A stretch of 64,000 bases of DNA. Source: Hofstenia miamia. Taxonomy: Eukaryota > Xenacoelomorpha > Acoela > Hofsteniidae. The stretch spans positions 542,616-606,615 of the forward strand of contig CABFPE010000125.1 in assembly GCA_900660155.1 (NCBI GenBank), given 5' to 3'. The notes beneath the pieces were generated by a model that saw only the letters and a program-made list of their open reading frames with translations, searched no databases and was not told where the DNA came from. Made by a program: the position numbers and the translations under genes. Below are positions 13,291 to 25,988 of this stretch, in pieces. Numbering within the stretch: position 1 is the stretch's first letter; each line of letters starts with the position of its first letter.

Positions 13291-14593
13291 TTTTTGAACC
13301 ATAAGAGTTAAAAAAAATTTCATTGCTTCATGAAAAATTTTCAAAAGCACCAGGTTGTTTAAATTTAACAATAATGAGTTTGAGGTTTTTTGCGAAGTAA
13401 AATATCAGAGAATTGTTCTCTTGTAGTTTGAAGCAAAAACTTTCTCAAAACACGCATAGCTCCACTACATCTGCATATTCCTTTATTTGAAGTATATATG
13501 TGCAAAGACAAAAAATTTCAGAAAGTTAGTTTGAGAATATTTTTAGGAATTTTGTTCAACATTGTTGCGTCCTTTTTATAGTACTTTTTAAAATATGCGT
13601 TTTCTAATTCTATATCGAAAACAGATGTTTTTCTCTTTAACAAATAATATAAGTCGACAAGTTTCATTGCCAAATATTTGCACAGTTAAGAAAACCTTCT
13701 GTAAATGTCATAATAAATTGATCCGTTTGCAAGCAAAAAACGAAGCTTTTATATTTAAAACATTATTCAGAATCGCAAAAATTAACTTCACATATAACCG
13801 CCATAATATTCCTATAGCTCATCAAATCTCTGTTTAACTCTCTTAATCAATTGCATCTAGGAATTGCTCGCAGTTTTGCAGATATTCATAACTACCACGA
13901 TTGTCGTATAGTTCATTTTTATATGTTTCTATGAAAAGAAAAGAAAGGAAACGAATGAATAAAATTACTCATAAATTGTGGTTCTAACTGTTTTTTTGGT
14001 TCAACTTGACTCTGAGGTGTCAATTTGTTGCTGCTTTCCATACACGATTCATATTTCAATAGGCGATTGACCTTCAAATTATATTTAAGTTTATTTTACT
14101 TTATAATTAGTGCGTGTATCTAACAGTAAATAGTTGTTGATGGTTTCCTAAAAGCATTTAATAAATGTGATTTAGGAGACCTCATGAAATGGAGACTTTT
14201 CTCCCAGAGTCATTGAGAAATGAGGAGAAGGGGTAGGAGGGGATGAGATGATGGTCAGAGTTGTTTAAATATTATATCAAATCCGAATTACATTGTCCAT
14301 TAGTTTTATTAAATTTCATGCATTGCATCATAAAAACAGTTGAGCAATTTAGCGGAATTGTTCGTGAGAGTAAAACAGTTCGATTGCTCTAATGAATCGT
14401 TATACATTATGGTCGTTTTATTAGCTTAATTGGTCGTCGAGTCGCCTTTTCTGGTCGAGACATGCAGTCATTACCTACTAATAGACATTAAGTAATAAAC
14501 TCCATTAGCAATAAAGTGCAAACTTAAATATGTTGATTATTGATTGAATTTTGAGCTTTTGATGTGTGTTAATGCATTTATTTTTCATTTCAG

Positions 14594-14840
14594 GTTCTGT
14601 TCAGATGAAGCTGTTGCCGCTACCAGCCACGATGAATGCCAATTGCTTACGCAATCGCTTGTCTATACGGATTTGGCTGGCAGTCTCTCACTGCTCTATG
14701 GGATTTTACTTCATACAGACGCTCTGCACCATGACGCTAATGAAAACCCAGCCCAGCTGCCAGATCACGTTTGCGTTTTAGCCACAAACGCCTTCACTTT
14801 ACTCAATTCTATTGCTAAATTCGACTTATCCATTGCCCAG
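14594..14840 (+). CDS. SCAPER: SCAPER, internal coding exon (C-terminal region)
   Basis: This exon encodes 82 residues of SCAPER, a coiled-coil and zinc-finger protein that binds cyclin A/CDK2 and sits at the endoplasmic reticulum, with roles in cell cycle and cilia. The acceptor is TTTCATTTCAG and the donor CAG|GTACTC. The first base completes a split codon, and the frame then runs FCSDEAVAATSHDECQ, LVYTDLAGSLSLLYGILLH and ATNAFTLLNSIAKFDLSIAQ. The last two match, from memory of vertebrate SCAPER, the segments resembling ELAGVLSVLYCVLLH and ISLLNDIALLDLPAFQ. It ends in phase 0 and joins the exon at 41469 with no alignment gap, across a 26.6-kb intron. The shifted frame ATG at 14566 is a shadow. 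Confidence 0.85.
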
Positions 14841-17699
14841 GTACTCCCAACATATTACGTACTTCTAAACTCATTTTCAATCTACTTTCGGTTTTCAATT
14901 AACAATTGTTGCATACTGCATGAGAAGTATAATTTTACTTTTCATCAACTCACTTAACCAATCGTCAACTAGTATTTCGTCTCACTAATTTTATCAATTT
15001 TTCATTTATTCTATTCACAAACTTTGACACATTCTATGTACCACTCTATTTTTGTTAATCTATTGGTGACTAGTTTGAAATGTGCATCCCTTACATCTGC
15101 ACTAACCCAATTCAATATTTTTTGAAATTGAAAGTTCATACAATCCTGTCATTTGCTTTGCATACATATGCATGCATATTGAACATATAATGAACACTTG
15201 CACATGATCACGCAATATACAAAAAGTTTTTTTTATTATATCTTATGCGTAATCGAAAAAAACCAGGGGAATTTAATGAAGCTTTTCCCAATTTTAACTC
15301 ATGTTTCCCAAGACACAATTTTCGGACCATTTTATATTATTCACATTTTAATCTCAATGCGCTTTTCAAAAAAACCCTTTAAAATACAATAGAAAAGGAA
15401 GATAACTGCTCCATTTGTTCAATATTTTGTCTCACTCAAACTGTTTGCTAGCCACACTAAAATTCAATTTTGTATCTTGTTGTCAAAACCCGAAAATGTT
15501 CCCAACATGAGTTATATCACAATTAAAGAGAGGGACATCGAGTATCCCATTGAACCCGGGTAATGAACATTCTGATTGGCTCGTGTTCGGGTCCATACTA
15601 AGCTCATATTGTCACTCTCTCGCAATTCAAGCTTGAACATTCAAAAGCAATTGAATATGTTCTTTAAGAACGGTGATTTCAATTGAAACACTTATCAAAA
15701 TATCTCAACAGCTTACTACTGTCGCTAATTACAGTTCAGTTACTTTTAAGTTATTTTTGTTATGGCAACGCCGCTGACAATGAAATTTTTTACACAATTA
15801 GAATAACCAATGGAAATAGCAACAAAGAAGCATTTTGTTACTAAGAACATCGAATAGTACACTTGCTTGAAGCTCAAAGCATTATTCATTTAAATATATT
15901 TACAACAATGTATATCATCATTAACAATATTAGCCCATATGAGAAAAATCAAACGATAAGAAACTATTCGTTTAATACCTTTATTGAATGATTTACCTCC
16001 TAGAGAAATTATGCAAATCAATTATTCTAAAAAAAAACAATTGAATCCAAATGAAAAGGTTTCACATTTTTGATCAGAGATCAATCCACTGATAGAAACT
16101 CAAATGCAATGAACTAAATGCGAAATATATAGTTTGTCGTGTTGTTTTTGACGCTTTCACAGTTGCTTCCTGTAGCATTGAATGTTCTTAATGGTGTTTG
16201 TTGAGAAAATTATCCTGTTCTTGTTTTTGACTAAAATATTTGTTATTAAAGAAATTATATTTGTAAAATATAACTAACCTGATCTATTTGGTGTGTTGCT
16301 GTAAAAATCAGACACCATTTTTCTCGATTGTAAATTTCCACAGTAAAAATTTAACATACTCAAGTTCTCTAATTTTTCTTTAAGTGAAATTAAAGTATAA
16401 ATTGGACACCATTTTCACATTATCTCCGTAGATTTATAACGGTTGCAATTTCGTTAGATTTTCCATATAAGTCAATATCCATCTAATGTACTCACTCGCC
16501 TAGGATGCAATTTTTGTTTGAAAGTGAAATCTGAAATTCTCTTGAAGAGGTCGATTCTTAAATATATTTTTGTGCTTTTCTGTTTAATTAAGATGTTTCT
16601 AAAAAAGTGTTTTCCAATCCGTAAATTGATTTGCCATTCGTTTATTGACAATAATAGCAGAGCATTAATGAGGCTGATATAATTATAAAAATCTGTTGTT
16701 TCAAAATTAATTAATTGCATAAATTATATTCCACGCGTTATTGCTGTGAATTTCTGGAATCTGTATCCCAATGGTGGAGATATGCAATACGAATTTGTGA
16801 AGCACCTACCCTAACCGTATCCTAAGATTTCTTATAGAAATTACCCAAAAAAATTTTTTTAGCAGCAATAGAGAACATAAATTTCACTTGTTCTGATACT
16901 TTTTTTTCATATGTTGCTCGAAACTTACTTTAATATATAATACTTACATGTGGGTCTAATAACCAGGTGTGTGTAATATCAGTTCAAAAAATTATTAAAT
17001 TTAATATTTTGTATTGAAAATGACAAATAATGAAGATTGACGATATTAATAAGTAATAGTAGTTATTCATCAATTTTTTTTCAGAATAGCACTTCTTCCT
17101 GAAATAGTAATGAGTTTTGGGTTATGATGCTAAACCTTCTTCTTTAGGCTCCCGACCCAATTTTCTAAATTCTTTTTTCTCTAACTAATGCTTTGTTCCC
17201 ATTATAAAGTTCAACATGCAGTTTTGCACAAATTTTTTGTTTTCACCAGGTGATTGAATTGACCATTTTTTACAATTGTTTTGATGCAGGATGGGAATGT
17301 GGAGAATTCATTTTCACTAAAGTTGTGTATGTTCGAAGTTTACTAGAATTACACATATTTAAAACCAGGAAATTCTCTCTCATTAACAATTTGTTGTTTC
17401 TTAAAATATTCTCAATTGTTTTAATTCATTCGAGTGCAACCGTCCTCTTAAAAAATATTTCTCACAAATTCTGTATAAATCTGAAAAGTCTGAGTGGGCT
17501 TTAAAATAACATATTTGTGGGTTTTAAATTAAGTGTCAACTTGTTCCATCGCAAACCGTTGCCTTTTGTACAAAGTAACCATTTATAGCTACACAGTGTA
17601 CGCGCAAAATGCTGCTTATCATATAATTTCGAAATTGGTATGCCGTTATTACTTCTTTTTCAAATACAATTTAAATCAAACAGTGAAAAAAATTTTATT

Positions 17700-17910
17700 C
17701 CGGTTGAGTCACTGGAAGCAAAGATGTCTTGGTTTACTGGGGCCAGGGACTTGCCAACGTCTCATAGGACAAGTGCGACAAACTGCACATTGACTTATTG
17801 AAATGACACGTGGTTCAATGTTTGCTGTGCCTCAATTGAGGCAGCTGCCTTGTGTTAACTTCAGTTTCAATTTCTATTGACGTTACCCGTGCTTCAAGCG
17901 AGATTTTTCC
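17700..17910. promoter_or_regulatory. G+C-richer island with a 16-bp palindrome
   Basis: The block contains the perfect palindrome TGCCTCAATTGAGGCA at 17828-17843, directly followed by an E-box CAGCTG, plus TTGAGTCACTGG (AP-1-like) and GACACGTGG (E-box). A short open frame (17533-17793) crosses into it but shows no family resemblance. Candidate regulatory element. Confidence 0.25.
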
Positions 17911-19104
17911 CGTGTTAGTGGGTTTAAACTTTGACATTACAATTTATACCATCATCCATAAATGAATGTTATCTGGCCCACTGATATTGCAAACATGTTA
18001 ATAACTATATTGATTGTTTTCATTATCAAACTAAGCTTGCAATTCCAGTCTAATAGATCTTGCATAGCAAGCCAAACTTTTTATTTGAGTATAAAATCCG
18101 AAAAATGAACGGCCACATACATTTGTGCATGTTCATTAATTATTTTTGAAATTTAAAGTTATATAATTATTGAGGTTTTGAATGTGGTGAGTAGGTTTTT
18201 AAATTCTCTTTATTCTAAGTTTAAAGAATTTTTGAAATGTTTATCGGAATGTGTGATATAAAGACATATTCTATTATACTTTAGCATGAAGTAGGAATTT
18301 TGCAATTTCACCTGATCAGAAAGACCACACACCGATGATATGAATCAAAGATATTTCTCCGCAGTTATCGATGTTGCATTACTATTGACTTAGACTTCAC
18401 CCGAGATTAATTTATAATACTCGTTATTTTGATTAATTTGATATGTTTTAATAGGAAATCAAACCATCATTTGAAGGTTTTTCCTGTTATGTCGTTATCT
18501 TCCTTTTGTCCTTGTAGGTCTTAGTTTCCACTGCTAAAAGTGTAATCTTTAATCTAGTCAAAACGACAGTCGTCATCCTTTATTATTTAAGTATGAGTGT
18601 GTGTATGTGTGGTTATGCTGTATTCGTGAGATTTCTGTAGTGTTTCACCGCTATGTCGCTCTCATGACATTTCAGAATGCTGCACAAAGTAAACTTTGTC
18701 TAGGTTTTCAGAATTATTTTGTCTTGTAGTAAACGACACATCAAAAGATTTTTTCGTGAATTCAGTCAGGAAATCTCATATTAATTCGCTGAGTTAGCGC
18801 TCTTTGTTCAATTAATTTATTTTAAACAAAAATACATAGAAGTTTGTACTAAAAATCAAGTTTGTTTTAATGACCATTTCGATTTTGGAACATTAATCAA
18901 AATATATTTACTGTAGTTACGCATCCTTCTTGAAGTTTATTAGGATTTCCAATTTTTTTATGCATTTGTTATCTACTATTTGCATATACCTATATGCTGT
19001 ACATATATCTCTGTACAAAAGTTGCTAAAAACTCGCTCTATGAAAGCCTTATATTTATATCTCGTTTTGTGTACCTTTTCTAAAATTAGTTTGCCAGTAT
19101 TTAC

Positions 19105-19105
<1 letters not shown>

Positions 19106-19143
<38 letters not shown>

Positions 19144-19154
19144 TATATATATAA
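19106..19154. repeat. (AT)n microsatellite
   Basis: A long TA/AT run with one AA interruption near 19136. Confidence 0.95.
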
Positions 19155-20482
19155 TAAAATTATCAAATCTGAAATCAATGATTTAATAATACTATTGATT
19201 CTTTGCTATCCAAGCTCTCTAATCCGGATTAATTGAAATCGAAAATTGTGACTAAATCTCTACCAAGTATTGAGCTATTTTGCGAAGCCTTGTATATCAA
19301 TATGCGGGATTTATCATATTTATAAGCAATCTGTCTAATACGGACTTTGGAATTTTTTCATATTAACTGCAATTATTTAATAATTTTATAATTATTATCA
19401 CGAATAGAAATAGCTTAATAAGCCTATTTAGCTTCATTGTACTAGTTGCCTATTCCGTCATTTCATTAGTTAATTTTTGTAATCGGAATAATTAAATGTG
19501 TGAATTTAAGCATATATCTTAAGGATGGAGGAGGGAAGATATTTTACTGCTCAGGTCAGGTCGCATTCCTTGTACTTTCTCAACAATGGGCCCGCAATTT
19601 TTAGTCCAATAATCAATAGGTTACCAATAACAGTAGCAAAGTACTAGAAAAATAGAAAGTGTATTGATCAATAAGAAAATATAATAGTAAGAGCCTGAAA
19701 CATTTTGTTGGATATGAGTTGCAAACCAAATTGGTAATATATTTGGAAGTTATTTAGAATATGCTGTTTTGTAATATTAGCTAACAATGATGGCAAATCT
19801 CTTCATTCCGCAGTTCATTTATTTTTTAACTGGTTTGATCCACAACTCGCATGAATACCTTTTTGGTCCAGCTCATTGCGCAGGCCACATATACCGGGTC
19901 AACTCACAGCCCAATTCTATCATTGATGTATCTCATAGCTCGGAAAGCACATATATTATTTCTGAAAGACCTAAAATACGTTCGACAGAACGGTTTCCAA
20001 AATATTAAAATACAAATCAATTACTATTTATTTCTCTGTTCCTTTTGTATATTTTATTTGTAGACTGTAGAGGGTTGAGGGGCAAAGATATACACGGAAC
20101 GAACATTATAAAAATAATTTAGTCCATATACACGGAAAAATGCCAGACTTAAAATGACTAAAATTTTATCTTTGGTTTTTTCAGTAAGTCAGCCTCTCTG
20201 TTTGCATTTGTCGTCAATCCTTCCAAAAACCTTTAAGCATTTAGTTATGATAAAGTACAATACGGGTTAATTCAAGCGTGTGTATTCAATTTATGTATGC
20301 AACATATATACAAGTTTTTTCATGATTTTGCAAACCTATATTTACAATGATTTACAAGTGGACACCTTGTCATTATTATGCATAATTTTGAACTTTCGCA
20401 TAGTTTCTGGAGGTGATTCTTCATCCTTCTTAAAAAGTTTTACAATTTCAACTCAATTTTGCACAGACTGAAACAGTAATGC

Positions 20483-20627
20483 AAAGTAAATCCCCATTCT
20501 AAAGTAAATCCCCATTCTTCTTGTTATGAAGAAATATTTTCTTAATAATTGGTTATTTTCCAACGAAATACCTAGCTACAACGAAATACCTAGCTACATA
20601 CACGGAACTTAAAATATACACGGAACT

Positions 20628-20633
<6 letters not shown>
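20483..20633. repeat. Three separate perfect 18-bp tandem duplications
   Basis: AAAGTAAATCCCCATTCT is present twice head to tail (20483-20518), CAACGAAATACCTAGCTA twice (20561-20596) and ATACACGGAACTTAAAAT twice (20598-20633, the second copy differing at its end). The three units are unrelated in sequence but identical in length. An (AT)n array follows directly. The word TATACACGGAA also occurs at about 20090 and 20128. Confidence 0.95.

Positions 20634-20664
<31 letters not shown>
20631..20664. repeat. (AT)n microsatellite
   Basis: An uninterrupted AT run of about 34 bp adjoins the last 18-bp duplication. Confidence 0.95.
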
Positions 20665-20668
<4 letters not shown>

Positions 20669-21403
20669 TTTAGTCCGCGAATAAATTTTGTGCAATATAC
20701 GTATATAAATGGAATTATTGTACATAAACATGTACCTACAAGTTTATTAACAGCTTTTTTAATATTGAAGTGTGTACTGGAAAAAATCAATTGTAAGCAC
20801 TGCATTTGTTTTTTATTAGTAATTTCCAGGGTCGTTATAGGTCATCGTTTCAATATAAATAATTTCCGATCTTTTTATTAAGCGAAAACAATTACATTTC
20901 CGGGTGCGGAATCAGCCTTAATGTTGGCTGTCTACTTCACTGATCTTGTCGATAACTGAAACATTAACGAAATGGTAGCTATTACAAATCGTTGCACTTC
21001 TTTTGAATCATTCTGTATCTGAAACCATTCATGCTTTTAAGCAGTTTTTCGAAAGAGATATAAATGACAATTATGGAATCCTTGATTGCATTTATTTCGG
21101 GGAGTCTTTAGTTTCTTGCTTTTAGAATTCTTATCCAACAAAAGTTTGGGCTAAACGAAGGAAAACCGTTTATCTAATGTTTCCACAATTTCTATTCACC
21201 CGTTAATTGGTTTTACTTGTACGTAAACTGCTTTGTTTTCCAAAGAAAAGTTTTAATCTAACTGCAGCTGAATGTTAATTGCTATCATCTATGTTGTATC
21301 CTACAAAATTTGTGTAGTACAAATATTTTGATTCGCAAACAACTGCAAACTTTTCATTAATTTGCGGTTCTAAATAATTATTTCTCTGATTTCATTGAAT
21401 TAG

Positions 21404-21501
21404 GTGTTGAACGACAAATGCTTGTTTCGTGCGTTTTCTGGTTATCAGACGATTGGAAGAATTCTGCTTTTAGCCAACAATGAGGGAGAGTTACCCACCA
21501 A
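21404..21501 (+). other. Unassigned exon-like segment
   Basis: A good acceptor (TTCATTGAATTAG) and a strong donor (ACCAA|GTAAGTT) enclose 98 bp. Read in phase 0 it gives VLNDKCLFRAFSGYQTIGRI followed by LLLANNEGELPT, a well-balanced protein-like sequence. Although phase 0 would fit after the SCAPER exon at 14594, SCAPER aligns without a gap from that exon to the one at 41469, so this segment is not expected in the normal protein. It may be an alternative or cassette exon, part of a nested gene, or a decayed copy. I do not recognise a family. Confidence 0.35.
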
Positions 21502-24181
21502 GTAAGTTATATTATTTCAATGGAGCATCTACTGATATATTATTCATCTATAATAAATGTATTATTTATTGAAAAGCATGATTATTTGGAATAAATACTT
21601 CCGCTATTAATCCTTATTATATTTAATTCGTCTTTTCGAAAAGTTGCTCTTTAATTTTAAGAAACTACTATTAAATACATAAGCAAACTGCGGTACCGTT
21701 ATGCGAAAATGGGACAGTTCTAATAGGATGTGTAGGCTTATTGTCTGCTTTATGATAGTTTAGCAAATTTAATAAATGCCTATATTTACACTCATAATAT
21801 TCTTTAATATGATCTTTGGTATCTTCTTTACTGTCAAGAACCTTAAGTAATTTTGAAATTTCAGTTTTTTTATTTTTTTGATTTCTTAGTACATAGTAGA
21901 TATTACGAAGCATCATTATAAATGGTTTTATTAGAATAAATCAGTGCATGGGTTAAAAGATAAAGTGAAAATGAAACTATGAACTTTCCCACGTTCACAT
22001 ATGATGCCAAAAATTGGAGGAAACTGTGCAATACATGGAACATCTTACATGCTTTTGGAGAGAGAGAGAGGGGTACACTGCTTAGTTTGGGGGGGGGGCT
22101 AAAAAACTCAGCGATGGCCTTTCTTTCAGTATTTAAATCAATTTATCATTTCATTTTGGACATTAATTTTGATGAGTTTAATAGCACTTGTAATTGGCGC
22201 CATTTAAGATATTTACTTTAGGTCGTATCAATTGGCCACATCATTGCTGATACACAGTTGTTTGAATTCTTATGAAAACGCGCGATATTTGATCTACAGC
22301 AATAAGATCGGACCTATTATTGATCTTCTTTCTGCACAAATGTCTGTATGTAAATAAACTGTTTATTTGTTTAACTTCCATATTTCACTATTTTTTGTGA
22401 ACATTGTGGCGATCGTGCTGATCTCCAGAATGCATTGCATTGCAATTTCAATGAACACAGACTGCGCCTTTTTGCTTGTTTACTTAAGAGCATGGAGATA
22501 ATTTTCACAAAATATCTAGTTTTTTTATAATACTATATTTTTGAAAAGGACTGAAATTTCATTTTAATTTTCAATAGTTTTTCACATTGCAGTTTTTATA
22601 TTGAAGATTTACGCCTTTACCTTTCAGATTAAATTAATAGATCATATTTCTCCTGCGATATTTCAAAACATAAGGCCGAGACCACTCTGAGTTTGTTACT
22701 CGGGATGTTCAACTGGTCAGAACTGTGTTTAGCAGCAGTGTTCAAAATATTGATCCTGTTTCTCCTGGTTATGACTTTGAACTTGAGTTGGTTTCACTGA
22801 AAATATGAACAATGTGAATACCCAAAAATTAATTTGTATAGAAGATTAATGTAACATATACAACAGTAGAGCTACATCGCTACTAAAAATGAATTTATTT
22901 ATCATTTTGTAACCCCACCTTAAAACTAAATATTTTGTTATTTGTTCCTTTGGAGAGATCATCTCATGCTTTTTGTAATTCAAATTTTGATCAAGTAAAT
23001 TCTCGCACCACTAAACAAACGTTCCCATTAATGTTATCTATGAGAGTGCGAACTGTCCACATCAAACTACATTTTATGTGGTCTAGTTGCATTGAGGAGC
23101 ATTTAAAAATTCCGCCCATTTAATAAAAGTGTTTATTGGCTCACATATTTGTCTTGTTGTATTGTAAAATGTCAGACATCCTTCATGCTTAGTCATGTGA
23201 ATGTTTGCACAAATGAATTTTGAGTTTTGAGTGAAATTTTAGCAAATGCTTTAGCCAGTGACGTATTAAGAGGGAGGGCGATGAGAGGCCGCCTTTCTCT
23301 TGCAGCATTTGTTTGTCAGTTGGAATGTCGACATTCAGTCTGTCTCCTTACAAAAAACATCATAAATTACCACAGCTGAATTCATTCAAAACAAAATATT
23401 AGATTAATTTTAAAAAAAAATGAGTTACGCAAAAGTAGTAGAATCCAACAATTGTCTTTGGTCATTGATAATGTACACCGATGTCGAAAATTATTTTTCA
23501 TTTGAAAAAGACTCGTCTTCCAATAGCAGCCAATTTCGAACTGAAGCGGATCGTTGAATCCAACGTCATAAATGTTAGTTGAAATTTCAATTACATTTCA
23601 CAAAGTGGCAGTAATAATGTAACATACATAAGAAGTATAAAGCTACGATCCAAGAAAGTTGTCAATATTTTAGACACAACCCATCCCCAACCGCAAACAC
23701 AAATTATAAAAACGAATCATCTCACACCAACACAACTCACAGGCAAAATTTGAAAACATCACCCCCATACCACGAATATCCATAGAAATGAATTCATCAA
23801 CCGAACTCGAATTTGGAAAACTTACGTACACATTATTAAATATGTCAACTTCAAAGTTCTGTTTTTAGAAATTTATCATATAATTTTATAATAATATAAG
23901 GAATTTTTACTGGTCCTCTCTGCCATCCACTCTAATTAAAAATCTTACGACAGTGGGCTTGCTATTACTTTCTTGTTCTATTTATATTTTACATAAAACG
24001 GCTCCTTACCTAATTTGTTTTCAAGCATCATTTTGTTTCAACTATTCAAAAAAGGTTTTGCAAAATTCTTGTAATCTATCATTAATTGGCGTATTGAATA
24101 AAAATTTTATTAATTTGGGTAGTAGTGCTTTACAAACAGTTATCTCAGCCTTATATCGAATATTTAGTTTCAAATATTTAG

Positions 24182-24402
24182 AATTTAATCCAAGAAATGC
24201 CTTCCAGTGGTTTTGGTGCTATACAAACTCTTCCCTACAGCCAATTAGTTGTTTCTCTTCTGCAGCTAATGTCCTTAGTATTAGACACATGTACATTGCA
24301 ATCTTGGAAAAATGAAGAGATTGTAAAGGTCAAGTCGAAGTCGGGTGGAACGCGTTCGGCATTGCCTGATATTTTCCGTTCTCGTATTTCAGACGCTGTC
24401 AA
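24182..24402 (+). other. Unassigned exon-like segment
   Basis: After a TAG acceptor (CAAATATTTAG), an open frame gives NLIQEMPSSGFGAIQTLPYS, then QLVVSLLQLMSLVLDTCTLQ, SWKNEEIVK, and SGGTRSALPDIFRSRISDAV. This is clearly richer and less A+T-driven than chance frames here and suggests a helical repeat (HEAT/ARM-like) region. Donors are weaker: AA|GTTCGT at 24402 (phase 2) or AAG|GTCAAG at 24328 (phase 0). A stronger internal acceptor, TTCTCTTCTGCAG, ends at 24265. It does not match SCAPER. It cannot join the 21404 exon directly because the phases differ, so if both belong to one nested + strand gene an exon between them is missing. Confidence 0.35.
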
Positions 24403-25208
24403 GTTCGTAGTTTTTATTTCATTGCATTATTTTATTAAACTCTTTGTTATCATTGAATATATTATATTTATATACTGAGGTTTAGGACTTTACCCTAGCT
24501 GGTATTTCATTTTTGAAAATTATCACTATCAAAATATAGATATATTGTTTTTTGAGTTATACATCGCCCCTTTATAAACAAAAGGTCGTGACTACTCAAA
24601 AAAAGAAGAGAGGTGAATATTTAGTTTCGACCTTTTGATTCTAAAGATATATTTAAACATAATTGTCTACGGGTCGCAAGTGCCTTATCCAGGCCTCTAA
24701 ATTGAGATTTGATTCGTAATTTTAAATTTGAAATAATTTCTAAGCCTCTGAAATGTTGATTGTCTACCACATGCTATACATGACGTTCTATTGAAATTTC
24801 CATTAGCCACCAAACAGAGGTATTCCAATTCACAAATTAAATATGTTGCATCAAGTATTGTACAATAATATTATCCGATACATGTAAAGAATGGAGCTTT
24901 AAACTTTTAAATATAATTGACCCGTAGGCTCCACCCATGCTGATTAGATCTTCCCTTTCAGGTTTTGAATCCGCTATTTTTTACCATAAAGTTAACGTGG
25001 TTTCTTAAAAAAAAATTTCTGTCCGTAGAACATGTGTTCAGCTTTGACAGAACTTGAATTTTACGCCAATTTGCACCAAGACCATGCCGCCTTTTAACAA
25101 ACTGGATGACAGGTGACTTTTTCTTGTTTTAATAACTTTGACATACCAAATCCAATTTAAGAATTAACCATTTTTTGTTTTCTTCAAAATAGTAACTTAA
25201 AAACGAAA

Positions 25209-25234
25209 CATATACATATATATATATATATATA
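25209..25234. repeat. (AT)n microsatellite
   Basis: Short TA run with one C interruption at its left end. Confidence 0.9.
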
Positions 25235-25968
25235 ACGCGTTTGAAGAAAAAATACATTAAAATTAATAAAACGACTATCTTGTCAGAAGAAGGAAATAAA
25301 TTTATTTCAAATTCGTAATAAAAATATATGCTTAACACAAATACCCTTTGTTAAACAATTTCAATAATTTTATGCCACATAATTTTATTTTGATGATATT
25401 ATTGGGTTATGATTTTCTTCTATAGGTGAGCATGCTTATTAGCTTGGAAATGTCCAGAATTTAGTTTGTAACTCATTAATTTAGAAACAAGATTCTAAAT
25501 ATCGTATTATATGCCATTTTTCCTCAGGTTCACTTGTATGCAATTAATAGCGTTTTCACAAACCTTGCTAATTGTTTTAGGTTAGAGTTAGGGTTAGTGT
25601 CAGCTTAAGGTAAAAGGAGTAAGGAATTCGTCATGAAATATTTTCGTGTTGGCGCCATTTAATTTTGTAGGTTTTCCAATTAAATGTTTCCTTTAAATTG
25701 TTGAAACTTTCTCTTTGAAGCGTTTAATGAATAGGGTTTGAATAACCCAGGGCTCTCTTCACCCTATCAATTTAAGTGAGCAAATCAACCACTCGAGGCA
25801 CATTGAATGAAACAACTAGATTAAATAATCCTTCGATTTTTTCTCGCAAAGAATAGTTTACACTTCTCTCACTTATTTAGTCAAAATTCGTTTTTTGCAT
25901 GAAATTAAAAAATCTTTTAATTTTTCATTCACCGTCTTTTATTTTGTCTGATCTGTATTTCTTATTTT

Positions 25969-25988
25969 TATATATATATATATATATA
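25969..25988. repeat. (AT)n microsatellite
   Basis: About ten TA units. Confidence 0.9.

Larger units (their letters stand above)
1..14593 (+). other. Non-coding sequence upstream of first visible SCAPER exon, probably intron
   Basis: The exon at 14594 opens with a single base that completes a codon begun in an earlier exon, so this stretch is most simply the intron before it. That intron would be longer than 14 kb. I could not find the donor exon here: no stretch resembling the preceding part of SCAPER was recognised on the + strand. The region holds a piggyBac relic, a hAT-like MITE, copies of repeats R1 and R2, an (AT)n array near 7512 and two G+C-richer islands (8680-9005 and 10740-10945). 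The rest looks like unremarkable A+T-rich sequence. Confidence 0.6.

Noticed and set aside
14566-14781. ATG-initiated frame overlapping the SCAPER exon
   Set aside because: Shifted-frame shadow. The SCAPER frame in the same exon has clear family matches and proper splice sites.
15528-15622. Short inverted repeat (GAGAGGGACA ... TGTCACTCTC) with nested GAACCCGGG/TTCGGGTCC
   Set aside because: Could be a tiny hairpin element, but the arms are imperfect and no target duplication was found.
22063-22099. GA-rich run followed by a run of G
   Set aside because: Simple low-complexity sequence with no array or regulatory signature beyond that.
23252-23330. CAGTGACGTATTAAGAGGGAGG, resembling a transposon tip of the CAGTGGCGTA type
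   Set aside because: No matching second end or target duplication was found within about 1 kb.
25129-25338. Frames rich in Ile-Tyr repeats (also near 18980, 20590, 25968 and 61660)
   Set aside because: Products of translating (AT)n microsatellites.
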